Under the pieces are notes generated by a model, which saw nothing but the letters and a program-made list of their open reading frames with translations, was not told where the DNA came from and did not search any database. Source: Verrucomicrobiia bacterium (GTDB lineage: Bacteria; Verrucomicrobiota; Verrucomicrobiia; Verrucomicrobiales; DEV007). From it: DNA of 64,000 nucleotides. Below are positions 1-8,474 of the stretch, in pieces; within the stretch, counting starts at the first letter, position 1, and every line of letters begins with the position of its first letter. The stretch lies in the NCBI GenBank assembly GCA_020439945.1, contig JAGRPB010000005.1, positions 1 to 64,000 on the forward strand, written 5' to 3'. Made by a program: the position numbers and the translations under genes.

Positions 1-267
1 TTCAGGCATCGACTCAAGCCACTCGACGAACGACTGGCGGTGGATCAGCCGGCGCCCAGAAACGTTTCCGGGTTTCTTGATGATAATGCTCTTGAACCAG
101 CCATTTCTGATTCCCTCGTAGATGGTTGAACGGCTTACGCCGTTTCCCGAGAGGCTTCTCCCTCCATCAATTGTGAGGTAGATCGGTTCGGTTTTCTCGG
201 AAATCTCTTCGCTTTCCGAGCCTGCGTGGGGTGGGGTTGTGATCGTTTTCACGATCAGGAACAACAT
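1..267 (-). CDS. Putative HTH DNA-binding (excisionase-like) protein, cut by the left edge
   Basis: An open frame of 89 codons runs from an ATG at 267 to the first base of the window without a stop, so the C-terminus lies outside. After about 30 polar residues it reads YLTIDGG...VSRSTIYEGIRNGW and then RRLIHRQSFVEWLES. This is the layout of short MerR/AlpA-like helix-turn-helix proteins that act as excisionases or regulators in integrative elements: a recognition helix (SRSTIYEGI), then a wing ending in a basic 'R-L-I' segment. It lies 70 bp downstream of the 296-residue gene and reads the same way as the integrase. A role in excision or element control is inferred from family and context. 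It could equally be a plain transcriptional regulator. Confidence 0.6.
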   Translation of the reverse strand, partial: MLFLIVKTITTPPHAGSESEEISEKTEPIYLTIDGGRSLSGNGVSRSTIYEGIRNGWFKSIIIKKPGNVSGRRLIHRQSFVEWLESMPE

Positions 268-337
268 CCATCAATCTTAGGGCGCAACCAACCTTGCGGT
301 TTCGCGGATAGATTGAACTGGTGTTGATTCCTTGGAA

Positions 338-1228
338 TTAGGTCCAGTTTTTAGGAATGGCCGCCTTTATCCCCACCTTCAATTGGTCATCGAGGCGGTC
401 GCCCGCTCGGGTTGCCGACTCAGCTTCCTTCTCACGGCTCCAATTCAACAGGACGTGATCCAAATCCTTTCTTCCGGCCTTCTTCCTACCGTTTCTCTGG
501 CGCATCTTTTCGTGCTCGCTTCTGATCGCCTTTGCGACCTGCCACCACAGCTTGAACTCCGAACTAGATATCCGCCTTGGGGTTCGTGGAAGATATCGGC
601 TGGCGGATCTCCAGCCGTGATTGTCGATGACCTCCTTCAACTCACTCCGGTCGCGAATAACCCTTCGTTTCAAGCATCCTATTTCTGGAGTGTACTCCGG
701 CCAACTGGAATTGCGATGACGACTGATGAGTCGGAACAGAGCCCTACCTCGTCGGGCTGCCAGATACGACGGAGTCCCCTTCTCTGAACGATACAGAGGT
801 CGATCCGGACCTTTTGTCTCCAAACCGAGGCAGATATGTTCCAACCACTCGTTCAACTCGTCTTCGATTTGAAACGGAATCAGTGGGGCTTCGCTCCTTG
901 TCGCGGCGATTTCTTTCAATGCTTCTGGAGATTTCCGATATGCTTCCCCCAACGCAACCGAAGCGGAAGCAGCGACCCGAAAAAGTGCGGTGGCGCATCG
1001 ATTTCTCATCTCATCACTCGGCAAATTGAGGCCCATTTTGAGAAACGCGATCCAGCAAAGAATATTGTCGGTCGCCTCAATTATTTCCGTTTTACTTCCG
1101 GCACGACGGCCCGAAAAAAACTCCGCCCAAGCATCCGCATCGCAACTTTCCCGCTGGGCCACACTTCCTTTGGATTCACCTGCGAGAACCTCAAAGAGCC
1201 ATGACCAAGATTCCTCACCGCTTTTCAT
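338..1228 (-). CDS. Hypothetical protein of the integrative element
   Basis: This encodes 296 residues of no family that I recognise. Its ATG overlaps the integrase stop codon (ATGA at 1225-1228), which implies translational coupling and one transcript. The protein is charged and largely helical, with no signal peptide or membrane segment. Tryptophans recur (WSWLFEVLAGES, ILCWIAFLKMGLNL, LNEWLEHICLGLE), and the C-terminal third is very basic (RQRNGRKKAGRKDLDH), compatible with binding nucleic acid. The antisense and alternative-frame ORFs inside it are shadows. Position between integrase and excisionase-like gene suggests an element-specific accessory protein; no function can be assigned. Confidence 0.65.
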   Translation of the reverse strand: MKSGEESWSWLFEVLAGESKGSVAQRESCDADAWAEFFSGRRAGSKTEIIEATDNILCWIAFLKMGLNLPSDEMRNRCATALFRVAASASVALGEAYRKSPEALKEIAATRSEAPLIPFQIEDELNEWLEHICLGLETKGPDRPLYRSEKGTPSYLAARRGRALFRLISRHRNSSWPEYTPEIGCLKRRVIRDRSELKEVIDNHGWRSASRYLPRTPRRISSSEFKLWWQVAKAIRSEHEKMRQRNGRKKAGRKDLDHVLLNWSREKEAESATRAGDRLDDQLKVGIKAAIPKNWT

Positions 1229-2403
1229 TCTGCACTCGGCCTTTCCTTTTCGTCCGCCTTCGGTTCGGTCGTGATGTCTGGGAGGGTCGCCACGCCGCCT
1301 TTCAATGCATCCTCTCCAACTCGGATGTAGGAGCGGTGAACCGCTTCGTTGTCGTGACCCACAATCTCTTGGGCTACCGCAGCCGACACGCCGGCCTCAT
1401 GAAGCAGAGACACGGTTGAGCGACGCAGGGAGTGAAAAGAAAGTCCCTTGAGATCATGGCGTGAAGCCCGTCCTTTTCCATCGCCTTCATGCGTCTGCGC
1501 AGTCCGAAAACCTGCCTGAGCAAGCAACTCCCCAAACTCTCGGGAAAGACTGGAGACCTTCCCTTCCTTCGAGACACGAGCAAAGGCCCGAGAATGAAGC
1601 GGGGTATCTCCTGAGTCACTCGACGGCAGCTTCATGACATGCTCTTTCAACGGCGCCGCCATCGGGACCACTACCGATCTTCCCGTTTTCTTCGTGGTGA
1701 GACGAATCTCTCCTTTTTCCAGGTCCACATTCCGCCAGCAGAGGCGGGCAAGATCTCCTAGCCTTTGACCCGTGTAGAGGCCAAACACGATCAGACTCTT
1801 CCATTCGTTGTCGGCGACCGATAGAATAGCCCTGATCTCCTCCACCTTGAAGGCCGGCAGCTTTGAGTCCGCCTTCTCCTTCGGAACCCCCTTGACCAGT
1901 TCGAGAGCAGGATCCACGAGCAAGCCCTGTTCGCGGGCTGCCCGGAACGCCATCCTCAGCACTCGCAGGCAAAGATTCACAGTCGCTGGACTTCGGACCT
2001 TCGCCTGGGCGTCGCGAAACGAAAGCAGGTCGGTGCGCGTCAACTCATCGAGCATTCGATCGGACTTCCCGCCGATGTGGTCCATGAATTTGTCCACTGC
2101 CACCTGATAGGAGGGAATCGTGTTTGGCGAACAGGTTCCCTTCTTCTCCTCAATGAAACGGCTCAGGTAATCGCGAACCGTAGGCATATCGGCTTCGTCG
2201 CCGATCTCTGCCAGCATCTCCCTCATGATGGTCCGAATCTGCCTGGAGGTTCTGGCAGCGGCTGCGGACTCCCAACCTTCAGCGATTCGCTTTGCTTCCT
2301 TCCGATCCGTGGTGCCGGTGGACCTTTTGAGACGTCGTCCGTCCCTAGCGCGGTAGCACGCAACCCAGAACTTCGACTTCGCTCTTTTTGTCAGGCTGGC
2401 CAT
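1225..2403 (-). CDS. Site-specific tyrosine recombinase (integrase)
   Basis: Phage-type integrase of 392 residues counted from the MASLTKRAKSK start at 2403. The frame is open to an ATG at 2454, but the extra 17 residues are atypical. An N-terminal Arm-binding segment is followed by a SAM-like core-binding domain (about residues 75-160) and a catalytic domain (about 175-370). The full catalytic set is visible: Arg214 (TGQRLGDLA), Lys238 (TTKKTG), His324 and Arg327 (HSLRRS), His350 (GHDNE) and nucleophile Tyr359 (RSYIRV). It would cut and rejoin DNA at the element's attachment sites. The gene reads away from the tRNA-like att remnant about 150 bp upstream, the usual arrangement for tRNA-targeting islands. 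The downstream gene overlaps it by 4 bp. Confidence 0.93.
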   Translation of the reverse strand: MASLTKRAKSKFWVACYRARDGRRLKRSTGTTDRKEAKRIAEGWESAAAARTSRQIRTIMREMLAEIGDEADMPTVRDYLSRFIEEKKGTCSPNTIPSYQVAVDKFMDHIGGKSDRMLDELTRTDLLSFRDAQAKVRSPATVNLCLRVLRMAFRAAREQGLLVDPALELVKGVPKEKADSKLPAFKVEEIRAILSVADNEWKSLIVFGLYTGQRLGDLARLCWRNVDLEKGEIRLTTKKTGRSVVVPMAAPLKEHVMKLPSSDSGDTPLHSRAFARVSKEGKVSSLSREFGELLAQAGFRTAQTHEGDGKGRASRHDLKGLSFHSLRRSTVSLLHEAGVSAAVAQEIVGHDNEAVHRSYIRVGEDALKGGVATLPDITTEPKADEKERPSAE

Positions 2404-2549
2404 GGGTAGGAACCATAGTAGCCAACTATCCGGGACCGTGCAAGCCCCTTTCAAGAGGTCCGTAACCGGCTTGGAATCCTTTTGTTTTATAGCCTGAAAC
2501 GATTCTCCTGCATCACTCTGGACAAGCGCGGATACGGCCTAATCGTCTC

Positions 2550-2577
2550 GCGGGTTCGATTCCCGCTCCCGCCTCCA
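2550..2577 (+). other. tRNA 3'-end remnant, probable attR of the integrative element
   Basis: The bases form a perfect 5-bp T-arm (GCGGG TTCGATT CCCGC, 2550-2566), then an acceptor 3' strand TCCCGCC, a U discriminator and CCA at 2575-2577. No matching 5' half (GGCGGGA) lies within 100 bp upstream, so this is the tail of a tRNA gene, not a full gene. The acceptor and discriminator fit tRNA-Cys best, with Gly possible. Its orientation fits integration into the 3' end of a plus-strand tRNA whose intact copy would lie left of the window. The rest of 2404-2804 shows no gene; the small minus-strand ORF at 2487-2693 overlaps this remnant and has no coding features. Confidence 0.7.
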
Positions 2578-2804
2578 TCTTCGGGATTTCCGATGCCTGG
2601 GTCAGGGACGCATCCATCCTTCGCTGAATGATCGCAACCGGAATCAATCCGGCAACCTGGTGCCGAGGTTCCTCCGCGACGACCCAAGCGCATCCCCTTT
2701 CAACCGTATCCGAGGTTCGTCGATGCCAACCGAATCAAGAACCTTTCCCAAGTCACGAAGCGTCCTGATTGAACGTATTTATTTGCAGAATTCATGCGTG
2801 GTTC

Positions 2805-3281
2805 GTGAAAGCGATTTTTCTCGATTTTGATGGAGTGATCAGAATACCGGCGCCCAGTTTCTCCGGGCGACCGGAAGCCGAATTCTGTTCCGAGCGAAAG
2901 ACTCGGGTTTCGCGACTCGCCGAGGAATCGGGCGCCCAAATCGTGATTTCTTCGGATTGGCGCCGGAAATATGACAGGGACCAGATCGAGCGGATTCTGG
3001 CCCCACAGATCCCGTCCAACCTCTTGCACCTCGACTGGCGCACGCCGTTGATTGGCGTTGATCCAGGATCCACGAAAGAGGAATCCCTGATTCCGCGGGG
3101 AGCTGAGATCCTTTGCTGGCTCGCCAGTCATCCCGAACTATTGGGATTCGTGATTCTCGACGACATGCTTTCGCGGTTCTTTCCCCTGATGGGAACAAAC
3201 CTCGTTTCGTGTCAATTGGCCGAGGGATTCACGGAAGATCGCTACCTCGCGGCCCGCAACATTCTCCAGCAAGCGAGCTGA
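2805..3281 (+). CDS. HAD-superfamily hydrolase-like protein (HAD domain of the RNA-repair 'Swiss army knife' type)
   Basis: A small protein of about 158 residues from a GTG at 2805 (VKAIFLDFDGVI); the frame is open from a TTG at 2769. Motif I of the HAD fold is clear: FLDFDGV at the N-terminus, with the nucleophile and acid Asp pair. Motif II is IVISSDWR (Ser), and a late FVILDD matches the metal-binding acidic motif. No cap domain is present. This layout matches the stand-alone HAD_SAK domain family. The predicted activity is phosphohydrolase or phosphotransferase; the substrate cannot be told. It stands alone just outside the integrative element, with about 300 bp of non-coding DNA behind it. 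Confidence 0.75.
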   Translation: MKAIFLDFDGVIRIPAPSFSGRPEAEFCSERKTRVSRLAEESGAQIVISSDWRRKYDRDQIERILAPQIPSNLLHLDWRTPLIGVDPGSTKEESLIPRGAEILCWLASHPELLGFVILDDMLSRFFPLMGTNLVSCQLAEGFTEDRYLAARNILQQAS

Positions 3282-3586
3282 AACCCGAGAGACAGCGGCG
3301 GGGCTTAAGGAGCAGGCCGGTTAGGACAACTGGAAACCTCGAGAGCGAAGCCGGTCCAAAAAAACCTTCCCGACCATTGGCGTTTGGGGACAAATTCGCG
3401 AACTGTCCGGAATGAAGGAATCTCGAAGAATCGTCCCCACGTCGGACGATGAGGCTCAGGGCGACGTGATTTTTCCGGCAGGCAAAATGCCCTTTCACCC
3501 TAATGAGCCGATAACGTCGGCACCGGTATCATAGGGTGGCCGACTATTCCCTTTTCTCTCACCGATCTGCCAGTTAAACCGTCGCG
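3282..3586. other. Non-coding stretch before the two-component operon
   Basis: I see no credible gene in these 305 bases. Overlapping short ORFs on both strands have no domain or start signal. The promoter of the downstream response-regulator operon should lie here, but no convincing -35/-10 pair, operator palindrome or terminator hairpin with a T-run stands out. Confidence 0.5.
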
Positions 3587-4285
3587 ATGAAGATTCTGTA
3601 TGTCGAGGATTCCGCTTCCCTGCGCGACACGGTGTCGCGGGGACTGAGGAAAGCCGGGTTCACGGTGGACGTCGCCACGGATGGGGAAACCGGACTCGAC
3701 CTGGCTCTGGCCGGCGAGTACGCCGTGGTGGTCCTCGACGTGATGCTGCCCGGATTGGATGGTTTCGAGGTGTTGCGTGAGCTTCGAAAAGCGGGGAGCA
3801 AATGCCAGATCCTGATGCTGACCGCCCGCGTCGAGATTGCGGATCGGGTACGCGGACTGGAAACGGGGGCCGACGACTATCTGGTGAAACCATTCGCCTG
3901 GGAGGAATTCCTGGCCCGGGTCAGGACCCTGGTTCGCCGACGCTTCCGGCAACCCAGCGACCTGCTGGAAATGGGGGATCTGCGCATCGATCTGCGGGCG
4001 CATCGCGCCTGGGTAGACGGTAGCGAGCTGGATCTCCGGCCGAGGGAATTTGGGATTCTCCAGTACCTCGCCCTGCGCGGCGGGGAGATCGTGACCCGAA
4101 CCGAGATCCTGGAGGAAGTCTACGACCACTCCGTCGACCTGAAGAGCAACGCGATCGATGCCGCTGTCTGCAATGTGCGACGAATCCTGTCGGAGAGCGG
4201 GCTGAATGACGCGATCAAAACGATCCCGCGACGCGGCTACCTGATCGAAAAGAAGATTTCTCGCAAACAACATGGCGCTTCCTGA
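3587..4285 (+). CDS. OmpR/PhoB-family response regulator
   Basis: A regulator of 232 residues. The receiver domain (1-115) has the acidic pocket, the phospho-acceptor Asp51 (VVLDVMLPGLDG), Thr79 and Lys101 (DDYLVKPF). The C-terminal winged helix (about 128-224) carries the usual LRPREFGILQYLALRGGEIV helix and ends in AIKTIPRRGYLIEK, typical of OmpR-type DNA binders. The ATG at 3587 gives the canonical MKILYVEDS start. It overlaps the kinase gene by 14 bp, so the two form one unit and should be cognate. The efflux genes follow in the same direction, so it probably controls them. Confidence 0.95.
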   Translation: MKILYVEDSASLRDTVSRGLRKAGFTVDVATDGETGLDLALAGEYAVVVLDVMLPGLDGFEVLRELRKAGSKCQILMLTARVEIADRVRGLETGADDYLVKPFAWEEFLARVRTLVRRRFRQPSDLLEMGDLRIDLRAHRAWVDGSELDLRPREFGILQYLALRGGEIVTRTEILEEVYDHSVDLKSNAIDAAVCNVRRILSESGLNDAIKTIPRRGYLIEKKISRKQHGAS

Positions 4286-5792
4286 GTCCAACTCGATCCG
4301 GCGGCGGTTGCAGATTTCGGTCACGCTGACGGTGGCGACCCTGTTCACCCTCGGGTCCGCCGGCGTCTATGGCTATGTCCGAAATCAGGAGGAAAGCGAA
4401 TTCCGCGAGGCCCTGAGCCAACGCCTGGAAATCCTGATTTCCGAAACCGAACTGGAATACAACGGAGAAATCGACGCGAGTTTCCACGATCGGGCGACCG
4501 ACCAATTTGAAGCGATCAGCGAGTCCCGACCGCCCAACCGGCAAGGTGCCCCCGAGCACCCCGATGCCGTCTACTACGTGCTTCGCAACCATCACGGAGA
4601 GACGTTGTTGAAATCGCCATGGCTGGAAGACGAATCCCGGCTCGCTTTTCAACGTGCCCCGACCAGGGGCGCCGTGGAATTCGGATCAACCACCCTCGGT
4701 GATGGACGCCACGCCCGGACTGTCTCCACCACCTTTCCCCTGCCTCTGGAAAAGCTGGATCCCGATGAAACGGTGCCGGAAAACGCCTCCGTCCCTCCCG
4801 ACTACGATGCGGACCGTCCGGAGAATCAAGTGCACCTGATCGTCGCGGAAAGCGATGAGGGAATGCGCCACATGCTGACTGTGTTGGGAATGTCGCTTTT
4901 CGCCGTCGGGATCCTGATCACGGTCGCCACCACGCTCCTGATCGCGCTGTTGGTGAAACGCGCCTGCCTGCCTATCGGGGTCCTGGGTTCCGACTGCGCG
5001 AAGATCGGATCGGAAAACCTGAACGCGAGACTGGTCGGCGACCGGACCCCGGAAGAACTGCTCCCCCTGGTGGCCCAGTTCAACGCGCTCCTCGACAGGT
5101 TGGAACAGGCATTCGAGCGGGAGCGGCGGTTCTCGGTCGATATCGCCCACGAATTGCGAACCCCCATCGCCGAACTCAGGTCGCTGGCGGAAGTCGCCCT
5201 GCAACCTTCGCCGGAAGAAGAAGCGGGAGAAGACCCCGGAGATGTCTATCGGGAAACGGCCCTCATCGGAGAACGGATCCATCGCCTGATCGATACCCTA
5301 TCCAACTTGTATCGGAGTGAATCGAGTGCCGTCTCGGTGAGAAATGAGGAGGTGAACTTGCGGAATCTGTTGGAGGAGTCCGTGGCAACCCATCGGACCA
5401 CGTTCGGTTCCACTCATCGAGAGATCGAAATTGAAGGCGAAGACGCAATCGTGATCCAAACCGATCCGGCGCTGGCGCGAGGCATTCTCGACAACCTGGT
5501 CGGCAACGCCGTGACTCATTCGGTGCCCTCCACCAAGTTAATCTGCCGGATTGCCCGACCGGAGGGTGCGGGCACCGCGTTCGTCGAGATCGGCAACGAG
5601 ACCGATCGGTTGACCGGTGAGGACCTTCGGCACTTGGGCGAACCTTTCTGGCAGAAGGACACGGCCCGATCAGATCCGGGACACTTTGGGCTGGGACTGA
5701 GTTCCGTCATGGCCTACGTGAAGCTCCTCAAGGCCGAAATCCAATACCGGTTGGAGAAGGGCCGCTTTCTCGCCACGGTGACGTTTCCGTGA
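4272..5792 (+). CDS. Membrane sensor histidine kinase
   Basis: Inner-membrane kinase of 506 residues. TM1 is about 14-36 and TM2 about 200-228, bracketing a periplasmic sensor domain of about 160 residues. A HAMP linker follows, then the dimerisation/phospho-acceptor domain with His293 (IAHELRTPIAEL) and a HATPase domain with N box LDNLVGNAVTHS and G2 box HFGLGLSSV. The G1 box is odd: where DxGxG is expected, the sequence reads GNETDRLTGEDL. The signal is unknown; placement next to an RND efflux operon suggests a toxic compound or envelope stress. It should phosphorylate the regulator encoded just upstream. Confidence 0.93.
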   Translation: MALPESNSIRRRLQISVTLTVATLFTLGSAGVYGYVRNQEESEFREALSQRLEILISETELEYNGEIDASFHDRATDQFEAISESRPPNRQGAPEHPDAVYYVLRNHHGETLLKSPWLEDESRLAFQRAPTRGAVEFGSTTLGDGRHARTVSTTFPLPLEKLDPDETVPENASVPPDYDADRPENQVHLIVAESDEGMRHMLTVLGMSLFAVGILITVATTLLIALLVKRACLPIGVLGSDCAKIGSENLNARLVGDRTPEELLPLVAQFNALLDRLEQAFERERRFSVDIAHELRTPIAELRSLAEVALQPSPEEEAGEDPGDVYRETALIGERIHRLIDTLSNLYRSESSAVSVRNEEVNLRNLLEESVATHRTTFGSTHREIEIEGEDAIVIQTDPALARGILDNLVGNAVTHSVPSTKLICRIARPEGAGTAFVEIGNETDRLTGEDLRHLGEPFWQKDTARSDPGHFGLGLSSVMAYVKLLKAEIQYRLEKGRFLATVTFP

Positions 5793-5957
5793 ATCCACCG
5801 GGAACCTTTGGAAGGCGAGACCTGGGCCAAGACCAGCGTCCGCACGCCCCCCGATAGGTCTTCAAAGGATCGCAATCCCCCCTCGAATCGCGTTCGGAGC
5901 GGCAGAATCGGCGTTCGCGCTAATGGTTTCGTAATCTCGCGGTGATCCCCGTGAGTC

Positions 5958-7385
5958 ATGTCGTTTCCTCGGCCAACAGGAATGGAGGTTCGCGCCCCCT
6001 ATCGCGAGTTGGTGACCCTGCTCATCATCGCGAGCAGTCTTCTGTCCGGTTGCGCCTCCTATCAACCGCGATCGCTGGAACCCTCCGCCACGTTGGCGGA
6101 TCTGGAGGGGCGACGACTCGATGATCGCGGTCTCCAGGCATTCTTCACGGCCCACGAAAAGGCGATCGATGCCAGCCGCGGACGCTGGGGGCTCTCCGAG
6201 TTCACCCTGGTCGCGCTCTATTTTCATCCCGAGTTGGCGACGGCCCGGGCGGAACTGGAACTGGCGAAGGCCGGCACGGTGCGAGCCGCCGAAATACCCA
6301 ATCCAACCCTGAGCGTGGGACCGGGCTACAATTCCACGTCCACCGGCATTTCCCCCTGGATCCTGACGACGGCACTCGACTTTCCCGTGGAGTGGCCGGC
6401 AAAGCGTTCCCTCCGTCGCGAAGGGGCCCGACGTGAGGAACAATCCGCCTACTGGCAGTTGGCCGCCACCGCCTGGAAAGTGCGAAGTCGTCTGCGCCAG
6501 GCCCTGCTTTCTCTCTATGCGTCCGAGCGCATGGAACGGCAGCTCCAAGACCAGGAGGACCTGCAGTCGGAGATCGCGGAATTGCTGGAACAGAAGCGCA
6601 AGGCCGGCGAAGCGTCTCCTTTCGAAGCGAGCCAGGCCCGATTGGGGCTTAGCCAGACGCGTCTCTCCCTGCATGAAGCGGAACGGCAGGTCGCCATCGG
6701 TCGGGTGCGCCTGGCGGACGCGATCGGCATCCCCCACGTCGCCCTGGAGGACGTTTCCATCGACTATTCCGCCTTCGATCGAGACCGATCGGGAATCGGC
6801 TCGGCCGAGGCGCGCCGTCGAGCACTGACCAACCGCGCCGATCTCCTGGCGGCCCTGGAGGACTACGCGGTCGCCGAAGAGAACCTCCACCTGGAGATCG
6901 CCGACCAATACCCGGATTTCAACCTCGGCCCCGGCTACGAGCTCGACCAGACCGACAACAAATGGAGCCTCGGACTCTCGGTGGAACTGCCGATCCTGAA
7001 CCGGCACCGGGGAAGAATCGCCGAGGCGGAAAAGACGCGCGAACTGGCGGCGGCGCGATTTTCCCAGCTACAGAACGCCGTGCTCGGCGAAATCGACGAG
7101 GCGGTCGCGAACCTGGACGGCTCACGGCGAAAAACCCGGACCGCGCGCGAGATCCTGTCGGAGGTTGAAGAAGCGGCGACTCTTTCCGACAAGATCCAGC
7201 AGGCCGGGGAAATCGAGAAGGCGGAACTGCTGCAGAGAAAGCTGGAAGTAAGCGCCAGTCAGATGGCCCTGATCGATGCCGAGATCGGGGAACTGGAAGC
7301 TGTCGGGCAACTGGAAGACGCCCTCCAGGTGCCGACGGATGTGCCCTTGGACTCGCTTCTGCCAGAACGATCCTCCACCCCATGA
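5958..7385 (+). CDS. Outer-membrane efflux lipoprotein (TolC/CzcC family)
   Basis: A 475-residue outer-membrane factor that forms the exit duct of the RND pump. After a basic N-terminus and hydrophobic stretch comes a lipobox, LLSGC, so the mature protein is likely lipid-anchored at that Cys. The rest is two OEP repeats rich in long amphipathic helices (ATARAELELAKAGTVRAAEI; EKTRELAAARFSQLQ) with beta-barrel segments such as PNPTLSVGPGYNSTS and PDFNLGPGYELDQTDNKW. Its last codons overlap the adaptor gene (ATGA at 7382). The 165-bp gap after the kinase gene holds no gene. The substrate cannot be read from this component. Confidence 0.92.
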   Translation: MSFPRPTGMEVRAPYRELVTLLIIASSLLSGCASYQPRSLEPSATLADLEGRRLDDRGLQAFFTAHEKAIDASRGRWGLSEFTLVALYFHPELATARAELELAKAGTVRAAEIPNPTLSVGPGYNSTSTGISPWILTTALDFPVEWPAKRSLRREGARREEQSAYWQLAATAWKVRSRLRQALLSLYASERMERQLQDQEDLQSEIAELLEQKRKAGEASPFEASQARLGLSQTRLSLHEAERQVAIGRVRLADAIGIPHVALEDVSIDYSAFDRDRSGIGSAEARRRALTNRADLLAALEDYAVAEENLHLEIADQYPDFNLGPGYELDQTDNKWSLGLSVELPILNRHRGRIAEAEKTRELAAARFSQLQNAVLGEIDEAVANLDGSRRKTRTAREILSEVEEAATLSDKIQQAGEIEKAELLQRKLEVSASQMALIDAEIGELEAVGQLEDALQVPTDVPLDSLLPERSSTP

Positions 7386-8464
7386 AACCACTTCGCGCCA
7401 TCTTCGCCATCCTGATCTTTGCCCTGATGGGAGTGGGCGCCTGGGCGGTTTTTTTCCGGAAACCTGCGGAGGAATCCGCCGACTCTGCCGACGTCGCCAC
7501 GGAAGTGGTCGTGAAATCCGCCACCCTGACCCGCAAGACCCTGGCCGAAACGGTCGATGCCTTCGGGCTGGTGATGCCTGAAGTGGCTTCCGAAGATCAT
7601 CCCGCCGCGATGGCAACCCTGTCACCGCCCACCAGCAGCCTGATCACCGAGGTCCATTGCTGGGAGGGAAAGGCGGTCGAGAAAGGAGACCTGCTCGTAT
7701 CGCTGGATACCCGCCAGGCCCAGGCCCAACTGAACCAGGCCAAAGCGGCCGCGGAGTTCGCCACTCGTGAATTCGAAAGACAGAAAAAGCTCGTGGCCAT
7801 CGAGGGCACTTCGGAAAAAACCTTCCAGTCCGCCCAGAACGATCGGGACAAGGCTCTCCTGGAGGTCGCCGCCGCGGAGACCGCTTTGAGCCTGCTTCAA
7901 GTCAGCGCTCCCATTTCCGGATTGGTAACCATGGTCGACGCCAATCCAGGTGAAACCGCCGATCCGGTAAACACCCTGGTCGAAATCGTGGATCCCTCCC
8001 GCCTCGTCCTGAGCGCCCGGATTCCGGCGACGGACGCCTCTCAAGTGAAGCCGGATCAGGCGGCCCACTTCTTTCGCCTCGGAAATCCACTGGATGGCGA
8101 TGGGCGGGTCATCTTCGTCAATCCCCGCGTCGATCCCGCGAACGGAAGTGTCGAAGCGCGCATATCCCTCCCTCCCGACGGCCAGGTTCGACTGGGTGAA
8201 TGGTTGGAAGTCCGCATCGTCACCCGCACAAAGGCCGACGTGCTCGTCGCTCCGGTGGAGAGCATCACCTCCCCCGGAGATGAAGGACCGGTGATTTCAG
8301 TCATCGAGGGAGAAACCGCCAGGCAGATTCCAGTGAAAACCGGTATCGAGGATCACGGGTGGGTCGAAATCGAGGGCGATGGATTGCGGGAGGGAACTCT
8401 CATCGTCACCGAGGGCGCCTACGGCCTGCCCGAAGAAACGGGCGTGAGAATACTCGGTCAGTGA
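7382..8464 (+). CDS. RND efflux periplasmic adaptor (membrane fusion protein)
   Basis: A 360-residue HlyD/AcrA/CzcB-type adaptor. One N-terminal membrane anchor (about 5-24) precedes a barrel-sandwich hybrid (about 75-190: VHCWEGKAVEKGDLLVSLDTRQA and the closing half LLQVSAPISGLVTMVDANPG). An alpha-helical hairpin lies between the halves (ATREFERQKKLVAIEGTSEK), followed by a beta-barrel and a membrane-proximal domain. It bridges the RND permease and the outer-membrane duct. Start and stop are tightly coupled to both neighbours: ATGA with the duct gene, and a 10-bp gap to the permease. Confidence 0.93.
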   Translation: MKPLRAIFAILIFALMGVGAWAVFFRKPAEESADSADVATEVVVKSATLTRKTLAETVDAFGLVMPEVASEDHPAAMATLSPPTSSLITEVHCWEGKAVEKGDLLVSLDTRQAQAQLNQAKAAAEFATREFERQKKLVAIEGTSEKTFQSAQNDRDKALLEVAAAETALSLLQVSAPISGLVTMVDANPGETADPVNTLVEIVDPSRLVLSARIPATDASQVKPDQAAHFFRLGNPLDGDGRVIFVNPRVDPANGSVEARISLPPDGQVRLGEWLEVRIVTRTKADVLVAPVESITSPGDEGPVISVIEGETARQIPVKTGIEDHGWVEIEGDGLREGTLIVTEGAYGLPEETGVRILGQ

Positions 8465-8474
8465 ATCGCGGCGA

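Noticed and set aside
2487-2693. Short minus-strand ORF across the tRNA remnant
   Set aside because: It has no start signal or domain and overlaps the att-like sequence.
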